12,392 nt of DNA, taken from CAZUTK01 sp964623265. Its GTDB lineage: Bacteria; Electryoneota; B3-LCP. Below, piece after piece: positions 1 to 8,332 of this stretch. A model generated the notes under the pieces. It had not been told where the DNA came from. It made no database searches and worked only from the letters and a program-made list of their open reading frames with translations. Position 1 is the stretch's first letter; every line of letters starts with the position of its first letter. The translations under genes and the position numbers were made by a program. Where the stretch lies: the NCBI GenBank assembly GCA_964623265.1, contig CAZUTK010000079.1:1-12392 (forward strand), read 5' to 3'.

Positions 1-34
1 AGAAGCAAGTAATCATCCGGCGAGTTCGGAATCA

Positions 35-63
35 GGAGGGCGGGGAGACAACCCGCCCTTCTT
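35..63 (+). terminator. Possible intrinsic terminator of an upstream gene
   Basis: A perfect 7-bp GC stem, GGGCGGG (38-44) with CCCGCCC (52-58), encloses a 7-nt loop and extends outward by A-T, G-T and G-C pairs. It is followed by only TTCTT rather than a long T-run, so termination may be weak. It probably ends a transcript entering from the left, because the next gene begins about 60 bp later with its own ribosome binding site. Confidence 0.5.
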
Positions 64-120
64 GGCGAAAGCCCCTTCCTCGCCTCGGTTAATTGCAGAT
101 CATTCCAGGGAGAAGCGGAC

Positions 121-522
121 ATGCAATACGAAATCAGGCGCTTCGATCTGCTGAGCGTCTTCAAGGTATGCTTTCTCATCTACCTCATCGTGGGATTAGT
201 GATCGGGTTGTTCTACAGCATGATCTTGATGAAGATTATGGGGGCGCTGAGCCCTATGATCGAGGATGAGATGCTGAAGGATCTCGGCAGCGTCGGAGGC
301 GCGGCGCTGTTTTTTATGGCGATTTTCATGGCGGTCGTCGTTTCGGTGATTTGGTCCATCCTGACGGTGATCGCCGCGGCGCTCTACAACGTTCTGGCGG
401 GGAGTCTGGGCGGCATCCGGATGGAACTGGCCTCACCGGAAGCACCGTTCCTTCAGCAGGGGGCGCCGCCGAATCCGCCGCCGACAACCTTGCCGCCAGT
501 GAATACGGGATCATCGTCTTAG
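121..522 (+). CDS. Small two-helix membrane protein, DUF3566-like
   Basis: This 133-residue protein has no assigned function. A short N-terminal segment beginning MQYEIRRFDLLSVFKV leads into a hydrophobic helix at about residues 13-37. A polar stretch with acidic residues (about 45-55) follows, then a long hydrophobic segment (about 57-90) ending in LYNVLAGSLGGIRMEL. That layout (a strand-like start with S-x-x-K-V, two helices, then LYN-x-LAG-x-x-GGI-x-x-EL) resembles DUF3566 membrane proteins; I recognise it by pattern only. The tail is rich in Pro, Gly and Ser and probably disordered. The start is supported by a GGGAGA-type ribosome binding site ending about 8 bases before the ATG. The stop lies 13 bp before gltX, so the two are probably co-transcribed. 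Confidence 0.75.
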   Translation: MQYEIRRFDLLSVFKVCFLIYLIVGLVIGLFYSMILMKIMGALSPMIEDEMLKDLGSVGGAALFFMAIFMAVVVSVIWSILTVIAAALYNVLAGSLGGIRMELASPEAPFLQQGAPPNPPPTTLPPVNTGSSS

Positions 523-535
523 GGAGTCGAATCGA

Positions 536-1975
536 ATGTCGGAAGTTCGAGTCCGTTTCGCGCCCAGCCCGACGGGGTATCTGCACGTGGGTGGAGCCCG
601 CACGGCGCTCTTCAATTGGCTGTTCGCCCGCAAGCATCGGGGGCGCTTTCTGCTGCGCATCGAGGACACCGACCGGGAGCGATCCACACCGCAAGCGATC
701 GAGGCGATCTTCGATGGCTTGCGTTGGCTGGGTCTAGATTGGGATGAGGATCCGGTCTTTCAATCCGCCCGGATCCGCGAGCATCAGGCGCTGGTGGAGC
801 AGCTGCTGGATGCCGGGGCGGCGTATCCCTGCTTCTGCGATCCGGAGGAACTGGCGAGGCGGCAGAAGGAAACGGGCGGATACGGTTATCCCGGCACCTG
901 CCGCGCGATCCCGCCCGAAGAAGCCGCCCGCAGAATCGCCGACGGCGAAGCGCACGCCGTGCGGTTTCGCACGCCGGAGGGCGAGACGATCTTCGTGGAC
1001 GGCGTGCACGGCGAAATCCGCACCCGCAACTGCGAAATCAGCGACTTCATCCTGCTGCGCCGGGACGGGACGCCTGTCTATCAAGTCGCCGTCGTGGCGG
1101 ACGACGTCTTTATGCGGATCACGCACATCATCCGCGGCGACGACCACATCACCAACACCCCCAAACAGCTCCTGATCTACCGCGCGCTGGGGCTGCCGGA
1201 ACCGAGATTCGCTCACGTGCCGCTGATCCTGGGACCCGACAAAAAGCGGCTGTCGAAGCGGCATGGAGCCACTTCCATCATGGAATACCGCGAACGCGGC
1301 ATCCTGCCCCAGGCGATGCGCAATTTCCTCGCGCTGCTGGGGTGGAATCCAGGCGATGACCGGGAGATCCTGAGTCTGGATGAGTTGATCCAGGCGTTCA
1401 GCATCGAGGGGATTCACCCCAGCGGAGCGGTCTTCGACGAGGCGAAGCTGGACTGGATGAACGGAAAATATATCGCCGCCCTGGACGCCGCTTCAGTCTG
1501 GGCGGGGATCAAGCCCTATCTACGGGACTGGCTGCAGCGGGAAGCGCCGTCTTTGGGGACGAATCGGCATCTGGACGACGAGACGGGTGTGAAGCTCGCC
1601 GAGATGTTTCGGGAGCGCCTGCGCCGTTTCGCGGAAGCGCCGCAGAAGATGGCGTATTTCTTTTGCGATCCGGGACAAATGGACGAGAAAGGCAAGAAGA
1701 AATTTTGGAAACCGCCGCTGACGGAAGCGGTGGGGATCTTGACGGGACGTCTGAAAGAAGTCGAGCCTTGGACGCGCGACAGGCTCGAGGAGTGCTTCGA
1801 CCGTTTCGCCGGCGAACGAAACCTGAGCCGTTCGGATCTGATTCATCCGGTGCGCTTGGCGGTCACCGGCGGCTCGGCGAGCCCGGGTATTTTCGAGGTG
1901 TTGGAGGTTCTGGGGCGGGAGACGACGTTGCGGAGGCTGGAGAAAGCGCTGAAGGAGGAGGGGACGGAAAGTTAA
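536..1975 (+). CDS. gltX: Glutamyl-tRNA synthetase
   Basis: This 479-residue class I aminoacyl-tRNA synthetase charges tRNA with glutamate in the cytoplasm. The HIGH-type signature is in SPTGYLHVGGARTALFN (HVGG at residues 17-20). The KMSKS-type loop is DKKRLSKRHGA (K237 to R242). RIEDTDRERS (41-50) is the usual glutamate-site segment. C99, C101 and C122 lie where zinc-binding members carry CxC...C, so a bound zinc is plausible. The C-terminal third (about 310-479) is the all-helical anticodon-binding region. Length is normal for bacterial GluRS (about 470-490), with no frameshift. AGGGAG just upstream gives a modest ribosome binding site and overlaps the stop of the preceding membrane-protein gene. 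Whether it discriminates tRNA-Glu from tRNA-Gln cannot be judged here. Confidence 0.97.
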   Translation: MSEVRVRFAPSPTGYLHVGGARTALFNWLFARKHRGRFLLRIEDTDRERSTPQAIEAIFDGLRWLGLDWDEDPVFQSARIREHQALVEQLLDAGAAYPCFCDPEELARRQKETGGYGYPGTCRAIPPEEAARRIADGEAHAVRFRTPEGETIFVDGVHGEIRTRNCEISDFILLRRDGTPVYQVAVVADDVFMRITHIIRGDDHITNTPKQLLIYRALGLPEPRFAHVPLILGPDKKRLSKRHGATSIMEYRERGILPQAMRNFLALLGWNPGDDREILSLDELIQAFSIEGIHPSGAVFDEAKLDWMNGKYIAALDAASVWAGIKPYLRDWLQREAPSLGTNRHLDDETGVKLAEMFRERLRRFAEAPQKMAYFFCDPGQMDEKGKKKFWKPPLTEAVGILTGRLKEVEPWTRDRLEECFDRFAGERNLSRSDLIHPVRLAVTGGSASPGIFEVLEVLGRETTLRRLEKALKEEGTES

Positions 1976-2077
1976 AGGCGGATTGAACCGAACGACTTAT
2001 CGAAGGAGATCCGGCGGTGGGGCTGGCATAATGTGATGTAGATCAATCGCTTCGATAAAGTTATCCTTACAAGAAAC
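1976..2077. other. Intergenic stretch with a 9-bp inverted repeat
   Basis: Between gltX and the promoter of the secreted peptidase I see no gene and no T-tailed terminator. A perfect inverted repeat, TTATCGAAG (1997-2005) and CTTCGATAA (2050-2058), is separated by 44 bases. It could be two regulator half-sites or a long hairpin upstream of the promoter at 2078; nothing decides between these or chance. Confidence 0.4.
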
Positions 2078-2106
2078 TTGAAAATACGCCTCATTTTTTG
2101 TATAAT
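2078..2106 (+). promoter_or_regulatory. Strong sigma70-type promoter of the secreted peptidase gene
   Basis: TTGAAA (2078-2083) and TATAAT (2101-2106) are separated by exactly 17 bases, a near-consensus housekeeping promoter. The TTG at 2078 could be misread as a start codon of the downstream frame, but it is the -35 box. Transcription should begin around 2113, leaving a leader of roughly 58 nt before the GTG at 2171. Confidence 0.85.
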
Positions 2107-2170
2107 ACAAGCAAATTCAACATCCTTATCCATCACTCTCCATCTAAAACAACCTGCAAAGGAGGGAAAT

Positions 2171-3904
2171 GTGAGAAGACTCTCATCCATCTGTATCGTA
2201 CTGTGTCTTGTCGTGTCGGCGTTTGCTGCGCCGATCAGTTTCGATCAAGCGCAACTGGCGGCAAGACGCGCAGCGGAGAGCATCTGGGGCAGCTTGATTT
2301 ACATCGAAAGCGATGTGCTTTTAAATCCGGACGGTTCTGCTGCTGCGTACGGTTTCATTTTCGGCAGAAACGGCACATCCAGCATCAACAACGAGAATAT
2401 TTTGGAAGGCTACAACCTGCGTCAATCCGGTCGCGTGGAGGAGGGATGGAATCTGGCACGGGATGCGGAGCACTACTGCTATGCCGTCATTGCGCTCGAC
2501 AATAATTACGGTCCGGTTCTGGAAGCCTGCGACGGGCTGCCGGGATATTTGACGATGAAATATGATATTCAGGATATCGGCGAAGGCTATCTGGGGGGAA
2601 ACGTCGAGATCACACGGTATTTCTATCTGGGTCCTCTGGAGAACTGGTATGAAGTGGACAACGGGCAACAAAGCGCCTTCGTCAATCCTCGGCGCGGCAT
2701 CACGTTGGATGCAGCGGCATTCGCGAACTGCGGCAGCTTGTATGATTTCCCCGCGAATCCGACGGCTCCGGGATATTGGACTTCTCTGCTGACGGCGCCT
2801 CTGCCCCAGCCGGATGATCAAGGCTATATCGCCGGTGTGCCGAACTACAATCAGACGGATACGGATTGCGGTCCGCATTCAGCCGCGCAGGCGGTGGGTT
2901 ACTGGGACAACCATACGTATATGGGGATGGGTCCTTGGGATCTCTTGATTGACGTGGACTTCTGGGGGCTGCGGGATGAGATGCGCAGCGCTATGGGATG
3001 GGTTCCCGGCGGCGGCGTGACCGTGCAGCAAATTCACGACGGCATCCTGACCGTCTGCAATTCCCCCGCCTATAATAATCTGTACGCATTTGATGCGGTG
3101 TTGTACAACAATCCGTCGTACGGCAACTGCACGGCGGCGGTGGATATGGGGCGCCCCGGTGTGATCGCGGTTTTCAATCATCCGATTTACGGGAACCATG
3201 CGATGACGCTGGTGGGCTACAACGATACGCCCACGCAGATGGTTCAGGTGCACGACAACTGGCCTCCGGATACCGACGAGCCCTTCCTGAATTGGGGGGT
3301 GTGGTTCGACGGTTTCGTGGACGTATTCCCGGGCGGCGGAACCACGACACCCATCACCCTGCACTCCTTCACGGCGCGCTATGAAAATGGATCCGTCCAG
3401 CTCGACTGGGTGACCGGGAGTGAAACGGATTGCTACGGTTACAATATCCTGCGCCGGGAGAGCGGAGACTATGTGCAGGTCAACGAGGAAACTATCCCTG
3501 CAGTGGGACGTTTAGACGAAACCGCACGGTACAGCTTTGTGGACGATCCGGTACAAGCCGGAAAGACGTATCATTATGCCTTGCAGACGCTGTCCGTATC
3601 GGGCGGATCCGCGATTTCCAGCGAAATTGCGCTGCGGACTCTGCGGTTCGATCTGTCTCAGAATGCGCCCAACCCGTTCAATCCGACGACGACCATCCGC
3701 TATGAGGTGCCGGAAGACGGCTACGTGACGCTGAGCGTATACGACATCAGCGGGAAGACAGTCGCGACCCTGGTGCAGGAATATCAAGAGAGCAATCGCT
3801 ACTCGGTGACTTTCAGCGGCGAGGGGCTCGTTTCCGGTATCTATTTTTATCGCCTGCAGGTCGGGGAATATACCGCGTTCAAGAAGATGGTGCTGGTAAA
3901 ATAA
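2171..3904 (+). CDS. Secreted C39/papain-like cysteine peptidase with type IX sorting domain
   Basis: From GTG at 2171 this is 577 residues. That start follows AAAGGAGGG (2158-2166), opens directly on a signal peptide (residues 1-19, charged RR then a hydrophobic core ending SAFA), and leaves the promoter upstream. Residues 20-215 are a region I do not recognise, perhaps a pro-region. Residues 220-385 look like a C39/papain-type peptidase. NQTDTDCGPHSAAQ gives the oxyanion Gln228 and nucleophile Cys233, GNHAMTLVGYN gives His343, and HDNW (361-364) supplies the likely Asp/Asn. Residues 394-490 resemble a fibronectin type III module. Residues 495-577 are a C-terminal sorting domain (NAPNPFNPTTTIRYEVP near the start, GIYFYRLQ and a basic KKMVLVK end) as in type IX substrates. 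It is likely exported and retained at the cell surface or released. The substrate is unknown and catalytic activity is inferred from motifs. Confidence 0.85.
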   Translation: MRRLSSICIVLCLVVSAFAAPISFDQAQLAARRAAESIWGSLIYIESDVLLNPDGSAAAYGFIFGRNGTSSINNENILEGYNLRQSGRVEEGWNLARDAEHYCYAVIALDNNYGPVLEACDGLPGYLTMKYDIQDIGEGYLGGNVEITRYFYLGPLENWYEVDNGQQSAFVNPRRGITLDAAAFANCGSLYDFPANPTAPGYWTSLLTAPLPQPDDQGYIAGVPNYNQTDTDCGPHSAAQAVGYWDNHTYMGMGPWDLLIDVDFWGLRDEMRSAMGWVPGGGVTVQQIHDGILTVCNSPAYNNLYAFDAVLYNNPSYGNCTAAVDMGRPGVIAVFNHPIYGNHAMTLVGYNDTPTQMVQVHDNWPPDTDEPFLNWGVWFDGFVDVFPGGGTTTPITLHSFTARYENGSVQLDWVTGSETDCYGYNILRRESGDYVQVNEETIPAVGRLDETARYSFVDDPVQAGKTYHYALQTLSVSGGSAISSEIALRTLRFDLSQNAPNPFNPTTTIRYEVPEDGYVTLSVYDISGKTVATLVQEYQESNRYSVTFSGEGLVSGIYFYRLQVGEYTAFKKMVLVK

Positions 3905-3925
3905 GCGGAACCGCGGAAAATTCGA

Positions 3926-3950
3926 GGCGGCTGAAAAGCCGCCTTTTTTT
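3926..3950 (+). terminator. Intrinsic terminator between convergent genes
   Basis: GGCGGCT (3926-3932) and AGCCGCC (3937-3943) form a perfect 7-bp stem with a GAAA tetraloop, followed by seven Ts (3944-3950). It ends the secreted peptidase transcript. The convergent methionine gene stops at 3949-3951, inside the T-run, so the same hairpin lies just past its stop. On that strand it is followed only by the weaker sequence TCGAATTTT, so it may act in both directions but better on plus. Confidence 0.93.
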
Positions 3951-5871
3951 ATGCTGTTACGATTCTGCGGTCGGGCAGAGCGGCGGCGGTTTCGATGGCG
4001 GATGCCACTTGGCCCAGCGGCGGCACGATGTACGCGCCCTGCACGTGCGGCAGCGCGGCGAGCAGCGCTTCGCGGGCGATGGCGATGCCTTCCTGACGCC
4101 CGTGTTCTTTGCTTTGGGAGGAGGCGCGGCGCATGCGCTCGAGGATTCGTTCGGGCACTTCCATGCCGGGTACTTCATTCTGGAAAAATTCGGCGTTGCG
4201 GTAGGAGATCAGCGGCAGGATGCCGACGAACACGGGGATGTTGATCTTTCCGGCGCTGTGCAGCGCGTTCAGCAGCTTTTCGGGATCGAAGACGGGCTGC
4301 GTCATCAGGAATTCCGCTCCCGCGGCGATCTTTTGATGCAGGCGGTCTATTTCCCGCGCGAGATCGAGGGCGCCCGGGTTGAAGCCGGCGCCCAGGAAAA
4401 AAGCCGTCGGGGCGGAGATCGGGTTGCCCGCCAGGTCGCGGCTGTGGTTCAGATGGTCGGCGATGCGCAGCAGTCCGATGGAGTCCACATCGAATACGGC
4501 GGTCGCCATCGGGTAATCCCCCAGCTTGGGCGGGTCGCCGGTCACCGCCAGCAGGTTGTGCAATCCGAGCGCGGCGGCGCCCAGCAGATCCGACTGGATG
4601 CCGAGGATGTTGCGGTCGCGGCAGGCGTAATGCAGGATGGTGTCCATTCCGGTTTCGCGCTGGATGATGTGTGCCAGAACGATCGGTTGAATACGCGCCG
4701 AGGCTCGAGGTCCGTCGGGGATGTTGATGACGTTGAATCCCGCTTCCTGCAGACGCTCCACCTGCGACAGAACCTGGGTGACGTTGGCGCTGCGCGGCGG
4801 ATTGATCTCGCAGCAGATAGGGAAGGTGCGGCTGTCGAGCAGTTTCCCCAGCGGCGACCGCGCAGCCCGCGGAGGCAGTGCCGCGCCTTCCTCGGCGCGG
4901 CTGTCCACAGAGAATCTCGCCCGCGAAACCGCGACTTCCCGCCGGCTGGACATCGGGTATAGAGCTCGGATCGCCGCGGACATCGCGCGGATGTGCCGCG
5001 GAGTGGTGCCGCAGCACCCGCCCACGAAACTCACCCCGCTCTGCAGCATGCGCTTGGTGTACTCCGCGAAATACTCCGGCGTCGCCAGATAGAGGATGCG
5101 GTCTTCCACCATCTCCGGTTCGCCAGCGTTGGGAAACGCCGCCAGAGGCTTATCCGTGGCGCCGCGCATCCGGCGGATGCCGTCCAGCAGTTTGTGAGGC
5201 CCGGTGGAACAGTTCAGCCCGATGACGTCTACCGGTTGAGCGCTCAGAGTCTCGGCGATGAATTCGGGGGTTCTGCCGTACGCCGTCATTCCGGTCGAGT
5301 CCAGCGTCATCAGAGCCACGATGGGCAGGTCGGATTGTTCGCGGATTGCTTGAATCGCGAGGACGATTTCGTCCAGATCAATGAACGTTTCAAGGACGAA
5401 GAGGTCTACGCCTCCCGCCAGCAAGCCGGCAGCTTGAACGGAGAATGCCTGCAGCGCCTCCTTTTGCGGGATTTTCCCTACGGGGGCGACGGGTTTGCCC
5501 AGAGGTCCCATCGAGCCCGCCACCAGCACGCCGGAAGCTTCGTCGGCGCAGCGTCGGGCGAGCTCCGCGCCCGCGCGGTTGATGGCGGCGACTTCCTCGG
5601 CTAAGCCGTGCTTCTGCAATTTGACGGCGTTGGCTCCGAAAGTGTTCGTTTCCAGCACCTCCGCGCCGGCTTCGATGTAATCCCGATGCACGGCTTTGAC
5701 CAGATGGGGGTCGGTCAGATTCAACTGGTCGAAGTTGCGGTTGATGTAAACGCCGCGTTCGTAGAGCTGGGTCCCCATCGCGCCGTCGCCCAGGAGCACG
5801 CCCTGCCGCTGCAGTCGTTGCAGGAAGCGCGGCGCTTCCGCTTCGTCTTTGATCGCTTCTCTCATTTCCAT
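3949..5871 (-). CDS. yitJ: Fused homocysteine S-methyltransferase / methylenetetrahydrofolate reductase
   Basis: This 640-residue protein has the YitJ-type architecture. Residues about 20-305 are a homocysteine-binding methyltransferase barrel (GDGAMGTQLYERG near 28-40, ETNTFGAN near 74-81). Its zinc ligands fit C221 in GLNCSTGP and C286/C287 in GGCCGTTPRHI. Residues about 346-640 are a MetF-like FAD-dependent reductase that converts 5,10-methylene- to 5-methyl-tetrahydrofolate (CCEINPPR, LLAVTGDPP, FLMTQPVFD). A poorly conserved linker (about 308-345) joins them. The start is 3 bp after the metE stop, so translation is probably coupled; a second ATG two codons on is an alternative start. The reductase supplies the methyl donor used by MetE. 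The methyl donor of the N-terminal half is uncertain, perhaps S-methylmethionine or a related compound. Confidence 0.93.
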   Translation of the reverse strand: MEMREAIKDEAEAPRFLQRLQRQGVLLGDGAMGTQLYERGVYINRNFDQLNLTDPHLVKAVHRDYIEAGAEVLETNTFGANAVKLQKHGLAEEVAAINRAGAELARRCADEASGVLVAGSMGPLGKPVAPVGKIPQKEALQAFSVQAAGLLAGGVDLFVLETFIDLDEIVLAIQAIREQSDLPIVALMTLDSTGMTAYGRTPEFIAETLSAQPVDVIGLNCSTGPHKLLDGIRRMRGATDKPLAAFPNAGEPEMVEDRILYLATPEYFAEYTKRMLQSGVSFVGGCCGTTPRHIRAMSAAIRALYPMSSRREVAVSRARFSVDSRAEEGAALPPRAARSPLGKLLDSRTFPICCEINPPRSANVTQVLSQVERLQEAGFNVINIPDGPRASARIQPIVLAHIIQRETGMDTILHYACRDRNILGIQSDLLGAAALGLHNLLAVTGDPPKLGDYPMATAVFDVDSIGLLRIADHLNHSRDLAGNPISAPTAFFLGAGFNPGALDLAREIDRLHQKIAAGAEFLMTQPVFDPEKLLNALHSAGKINIPVFVGILPLISYRNAEFFQNEVPGMEVPERILERMRRASSQSKEHGRQEGIAIAREALLAALPHVQGAYIVPPLGQVASAIETAAALPDRRIVTA

Positions 5872-5874
5872 ATC

Positions 5875-8190
5875 TCACGCCACCCGCGATGCTTTCAAGC
5901 TCCGCGCCCGGATGGTCTTCGCGGCGGCGACCATATTTTTCAAGGCGGGGATGATTTCCGACCACTTGCGGGTCTTCAGACCGCAGTCGGGATTCACCCA
6001 GAGCCTATCCGGCGGGACGCAGCGCATCGCCTTCTCGAGCAGCGCGACGATTTCTTCCTGCGAGGGGACGCGCGGAGAGTGGATATCCCAGACGCCCGGC
6101 CCGATTTCATTGGGATAGTCGAATTGTTCGAAGCTGTGCAGCAGATCCATCCGGCTGCGGCTGGCTTCAATGGAGAGGACGTCGGCGTCCAGGTCGGCGA
6201 TGGAATTTAGGATCTCATTGAACTCGGCGTAGCACATATGCGTATGAATCTGCGTATCATCGCGCACGCCTCCGGACGCCAGGCGGAAACAGCGCACCGC
6301 CCAATTCAGATATTCCCCCCAATCTCGGCGCCGCAGCGGCATCCCTTCCCGCAGAGCCGGTTCGTCAATCTGGATGATGCCGATGCCGGCGCGCTCCAGG
6401 TCGGCGACTTCTTCGCGCACCGCCAGCGCCAGTTGTTCGCAGGTGACGGCGCGCGGCTGATCATCCCTCACGAAACTCCACTTCAGCAGGGTGACCGGTC
6501 CGGTCAGCATTCCCTTCACGGGTTTCGGCGTCTGCGCTTGAGCGAACTGCGCCCACTCCACCGTCATCGCTCCCCGGCGGCGCACGTCGCCGTAGAGGAT
6601 GGGGGGCTTCACCGCCCGCGTGCCGTAAGACTGCACCCAGCCGTGGGTGGTGAAGGTGAAGCCGTCCATCTGCTGTGCAAAGTATTCGACCATATCCGTG
6701 CGTTCGAATTCCCCGTGCACCAGCACATCCAAGCCGGCGGCTTCTTGAAATTTGATCGCTTTCACCGTCTGCGCCTGCAGCTCTTTTTGCAGCTGATCCG
6801 CGGTGATCCTGCCCCTGCGGTGATCCGCCCGCAGTCTGCGGATCTCCTCGGTTTGCGGGAAACTGCCGATGGTGGTGGTGGGCAGCAGAGGCAATTTGAA
6901 GCGGTCGCGCTGGAGGCGCGACCGCCTCGGATAGGGGGACGTTCGGCGTGTCATCGGATCGGTAACGGCGGCTTGCGCCCGGCGGGCTTCGGGCAGGACG
7001 ACGCGCGGGGAAGTCCTGCGCTTCCGGAGAATCGCGCGGGATGCCTCCAGCGCATCGGAAACGGCGGTTTCCCCTTCGTTCAAGGCTCGAGTCAGAGTTG
7101 CGACTTCTTCCAGCTTCTGCACTCCGAACGCGAGCCATTCCTTGATCTCAGGGTCCAACTCCGTCTCCAGCGCTACGTCCAGAGGACAATGCAGCAGCGA
7201 GCAGGAGGGCGCGACTTCGATCCGCGAAGAATCGAGTCGGTCCGCGGCGCTCTTCAGCAGGTGCAGAGCTTTATCCAAATCCGCGCGCCAGACGTTGCGG
7301 CCGTCCACCACGCCCAGGCTCAAATGAAAATCCGCGGGAATTTTTTCGAGAATCGAGTACAATTGGGAAGGCGCGCTGACCAGATCCAGATGCAGCCCTT
7401 CGACGCCCGCCGCGAGCGCTGCATCGGCGTTCTCTTCCAGACCGCCGAAATACGCAGCGAGGAGGATGCGGGGTCGGCCGGGCGACGCCGCCAGATGCCG
7501 ATACGCCCGCCGGAATATCTCCATCCCTTCCGCCGTCAGGTCGGTCGTCAGGATCGGCTCGTCCATCTGCACCCAGGGAACCCCCAGCAGATCGAAGCGG
7601 CGCAAGATCTCCGCATAGACGTCGGTCAGTTCATCGAGCCGATCCAGGCGGTTGAACCCGCTTTCCACGATCTTACCCAACAGGAGGAACGTCGCGGGTC
7701 CGATCAAGACCGGACGCGGATCCGCCACGCCGGCAGCTCGGGCTTCCCGCACCGCCTGAAACGGATGCTCCGAGGCCAGGCGAAATTTCAAGCCCGGATG
7801 AAACTCCGGCACGAGGTAATGATAATTGGTGTCGAACCACTTCGTCATCTCCAGCGGGGCGGCGTCGCCGCTTGGATCCTGCTTCCCGCGCGCCATGGCG
7901 AAGTAAACATCGAGCGGAATCCCGCCGTCGGACCAGCCGCCGAAGCGCGGCGGAACGGCTCCCATCAGCCGCATCATATCCAGCATCTGGTCGTAGAACG
8001 CGAAATCGTTGCAGGGGATGACGTCCAGACCGGCGTCTATTTGCAATTTCCAGTGCCGCGCTTTGAGTTGCGATGCGGTTTGCAGGAGCTCCGCTTCGGA
8101 TATCCCGCCCGCCCAGAATTTCTCGCAGGCTTTCTTCCATTCCCGCCCGATGCCCAGCCGGGGAAAACCCAGATTTGCCGCTTTTGCCAC
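5875..8190 (-). CDS. metE: Cobalamin-independent methionine synthase
   Basis: This enzyme transfers a methyl group from 5-methyl-tetrahydrofolate (polyglutamate) to homocysteine, the last step of methionine synthesis, without vitamin B12. I place the start at GTG 8190 (771 residues). AAGGAG lies 4 bases upstream, and the protein then opens with AKAANLGFPRLG, the family's normal N-terminus. The frame stays open upstream to 8415, but that extension looks nothing like MetE. The C-terminal barrel carries the zinc ligands His651 and Cys653 (THMCY), Glu675 (SIEAS) and Cys736 (NPDCGLKTR). They are spaced as in the E. coli enzyme and offset by ten residues. LPTTTIGSFPQT marks the start of the C-terminal half. 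The fused transferase/reductase gene follows at once, forming a two-gene methionine unit. I found no SAM or cobalamin riboswitch upstream. Confidence 0.96.
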   Translation of the reverse strand: MAKAANLGFPRLGIGREWKKACEKFWAGGISEAELLQTASQLKARHWKLQIDAGLDVIPCNDFAFYDQMLDMMRLMGAVPPRFGGWSDGGIPLDVYFAMARGKQDPSGDAAPLEMTKWFDTNYHYLVPEFHPGLKFRLASEHPFQAVREARAAGVADPRPVLIGPATFLLLGKIVESGFNRLDRLDELTDVYAEILRRFDLLGVPWVQMDEPILTTDLTAEGMEIFRRAYRHLAASPGRPRILLAAYFGGLEENADAALAAGVEGLHLDLVSAPSQLYSILEKIPADFHLSLGVVDGRNVWRADLDKALHLLKSAADRLDSSRIEVAPSCSLLHCPLDVALETELDPEIKEWLAFGVQKLEEVATLTRALNEGETAVSDALEASRAILRKRRTSPRVVLPEARRAQAAVTDPMTRRTSPYPRRSRLQRDRFKLPLLPTTTIGSFPQTEEIRRLRADHRRGRITADQLQKELQAQTVKAIKFQEAAGLDVLVHGEFERTDMVEYFAQQMDGFTFTTHGWVQSYGTRAVKPPILYGDVRRRGAMTVEWAQFAQAQTPKPVKGMLTGPVTLLKWSFVRDDQPRAVTCEQLALAVREEVADLERAGIGIIQIDEPALREGMPLRRRDWGEYLNWAVRCFRLASGGVRDDTQIHTHMCYAEFNEILNSIADLDADVLSIEASRSRMDLLHSFEQFDYPNEIGPGVWDIHSPRVPSQEEIVALLEKAMRCVPPDRLWVNPDCGLKTRKWSEIIPALKNMVAAAKTIRARSLKASRVA

Positions 8191-8332
8191 AGGGCTCCTT
8201 GTGCAATGACGCAATTTGCTTTCCACGCTATACGCAGTTTCACGCCGGAAATTGGGAATCATTCGCAAAAACAGGGGGTCAGCAACTTCAGCGGGATCAC
8301 GGCGGGGTACCGGAAAGCGCGGCTTCATCCGC
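8191..8332 (-). other. Leader region between the ImmA-like gene and metE
   Basis: This 142-bp gap is open in the metE frame but holds no recognisable protein segment. I looked for S-box (SAM-I), SAM-II, cobalamin and tetrahydrofolate riboswitch hallmarks, a T-tailed hairpin, and a good -35/-10 pair, and saw none. The only clear signal is the metE ribosome binding site at 8195-8200. Either metE is read through from the regulator genes or its promoter is non-canonical. Confidence 0.5.

Noticed and set aside
2078..2170. An N-terminal extension of the secreted peptidase from TTG at 2078
   Set aside because: The TTG is the -35 box of a near-consensus promoter and lies upstream of the transcription start. 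GTG 2171 has a strong ribosome binding site and opens directly on a signal peptide.
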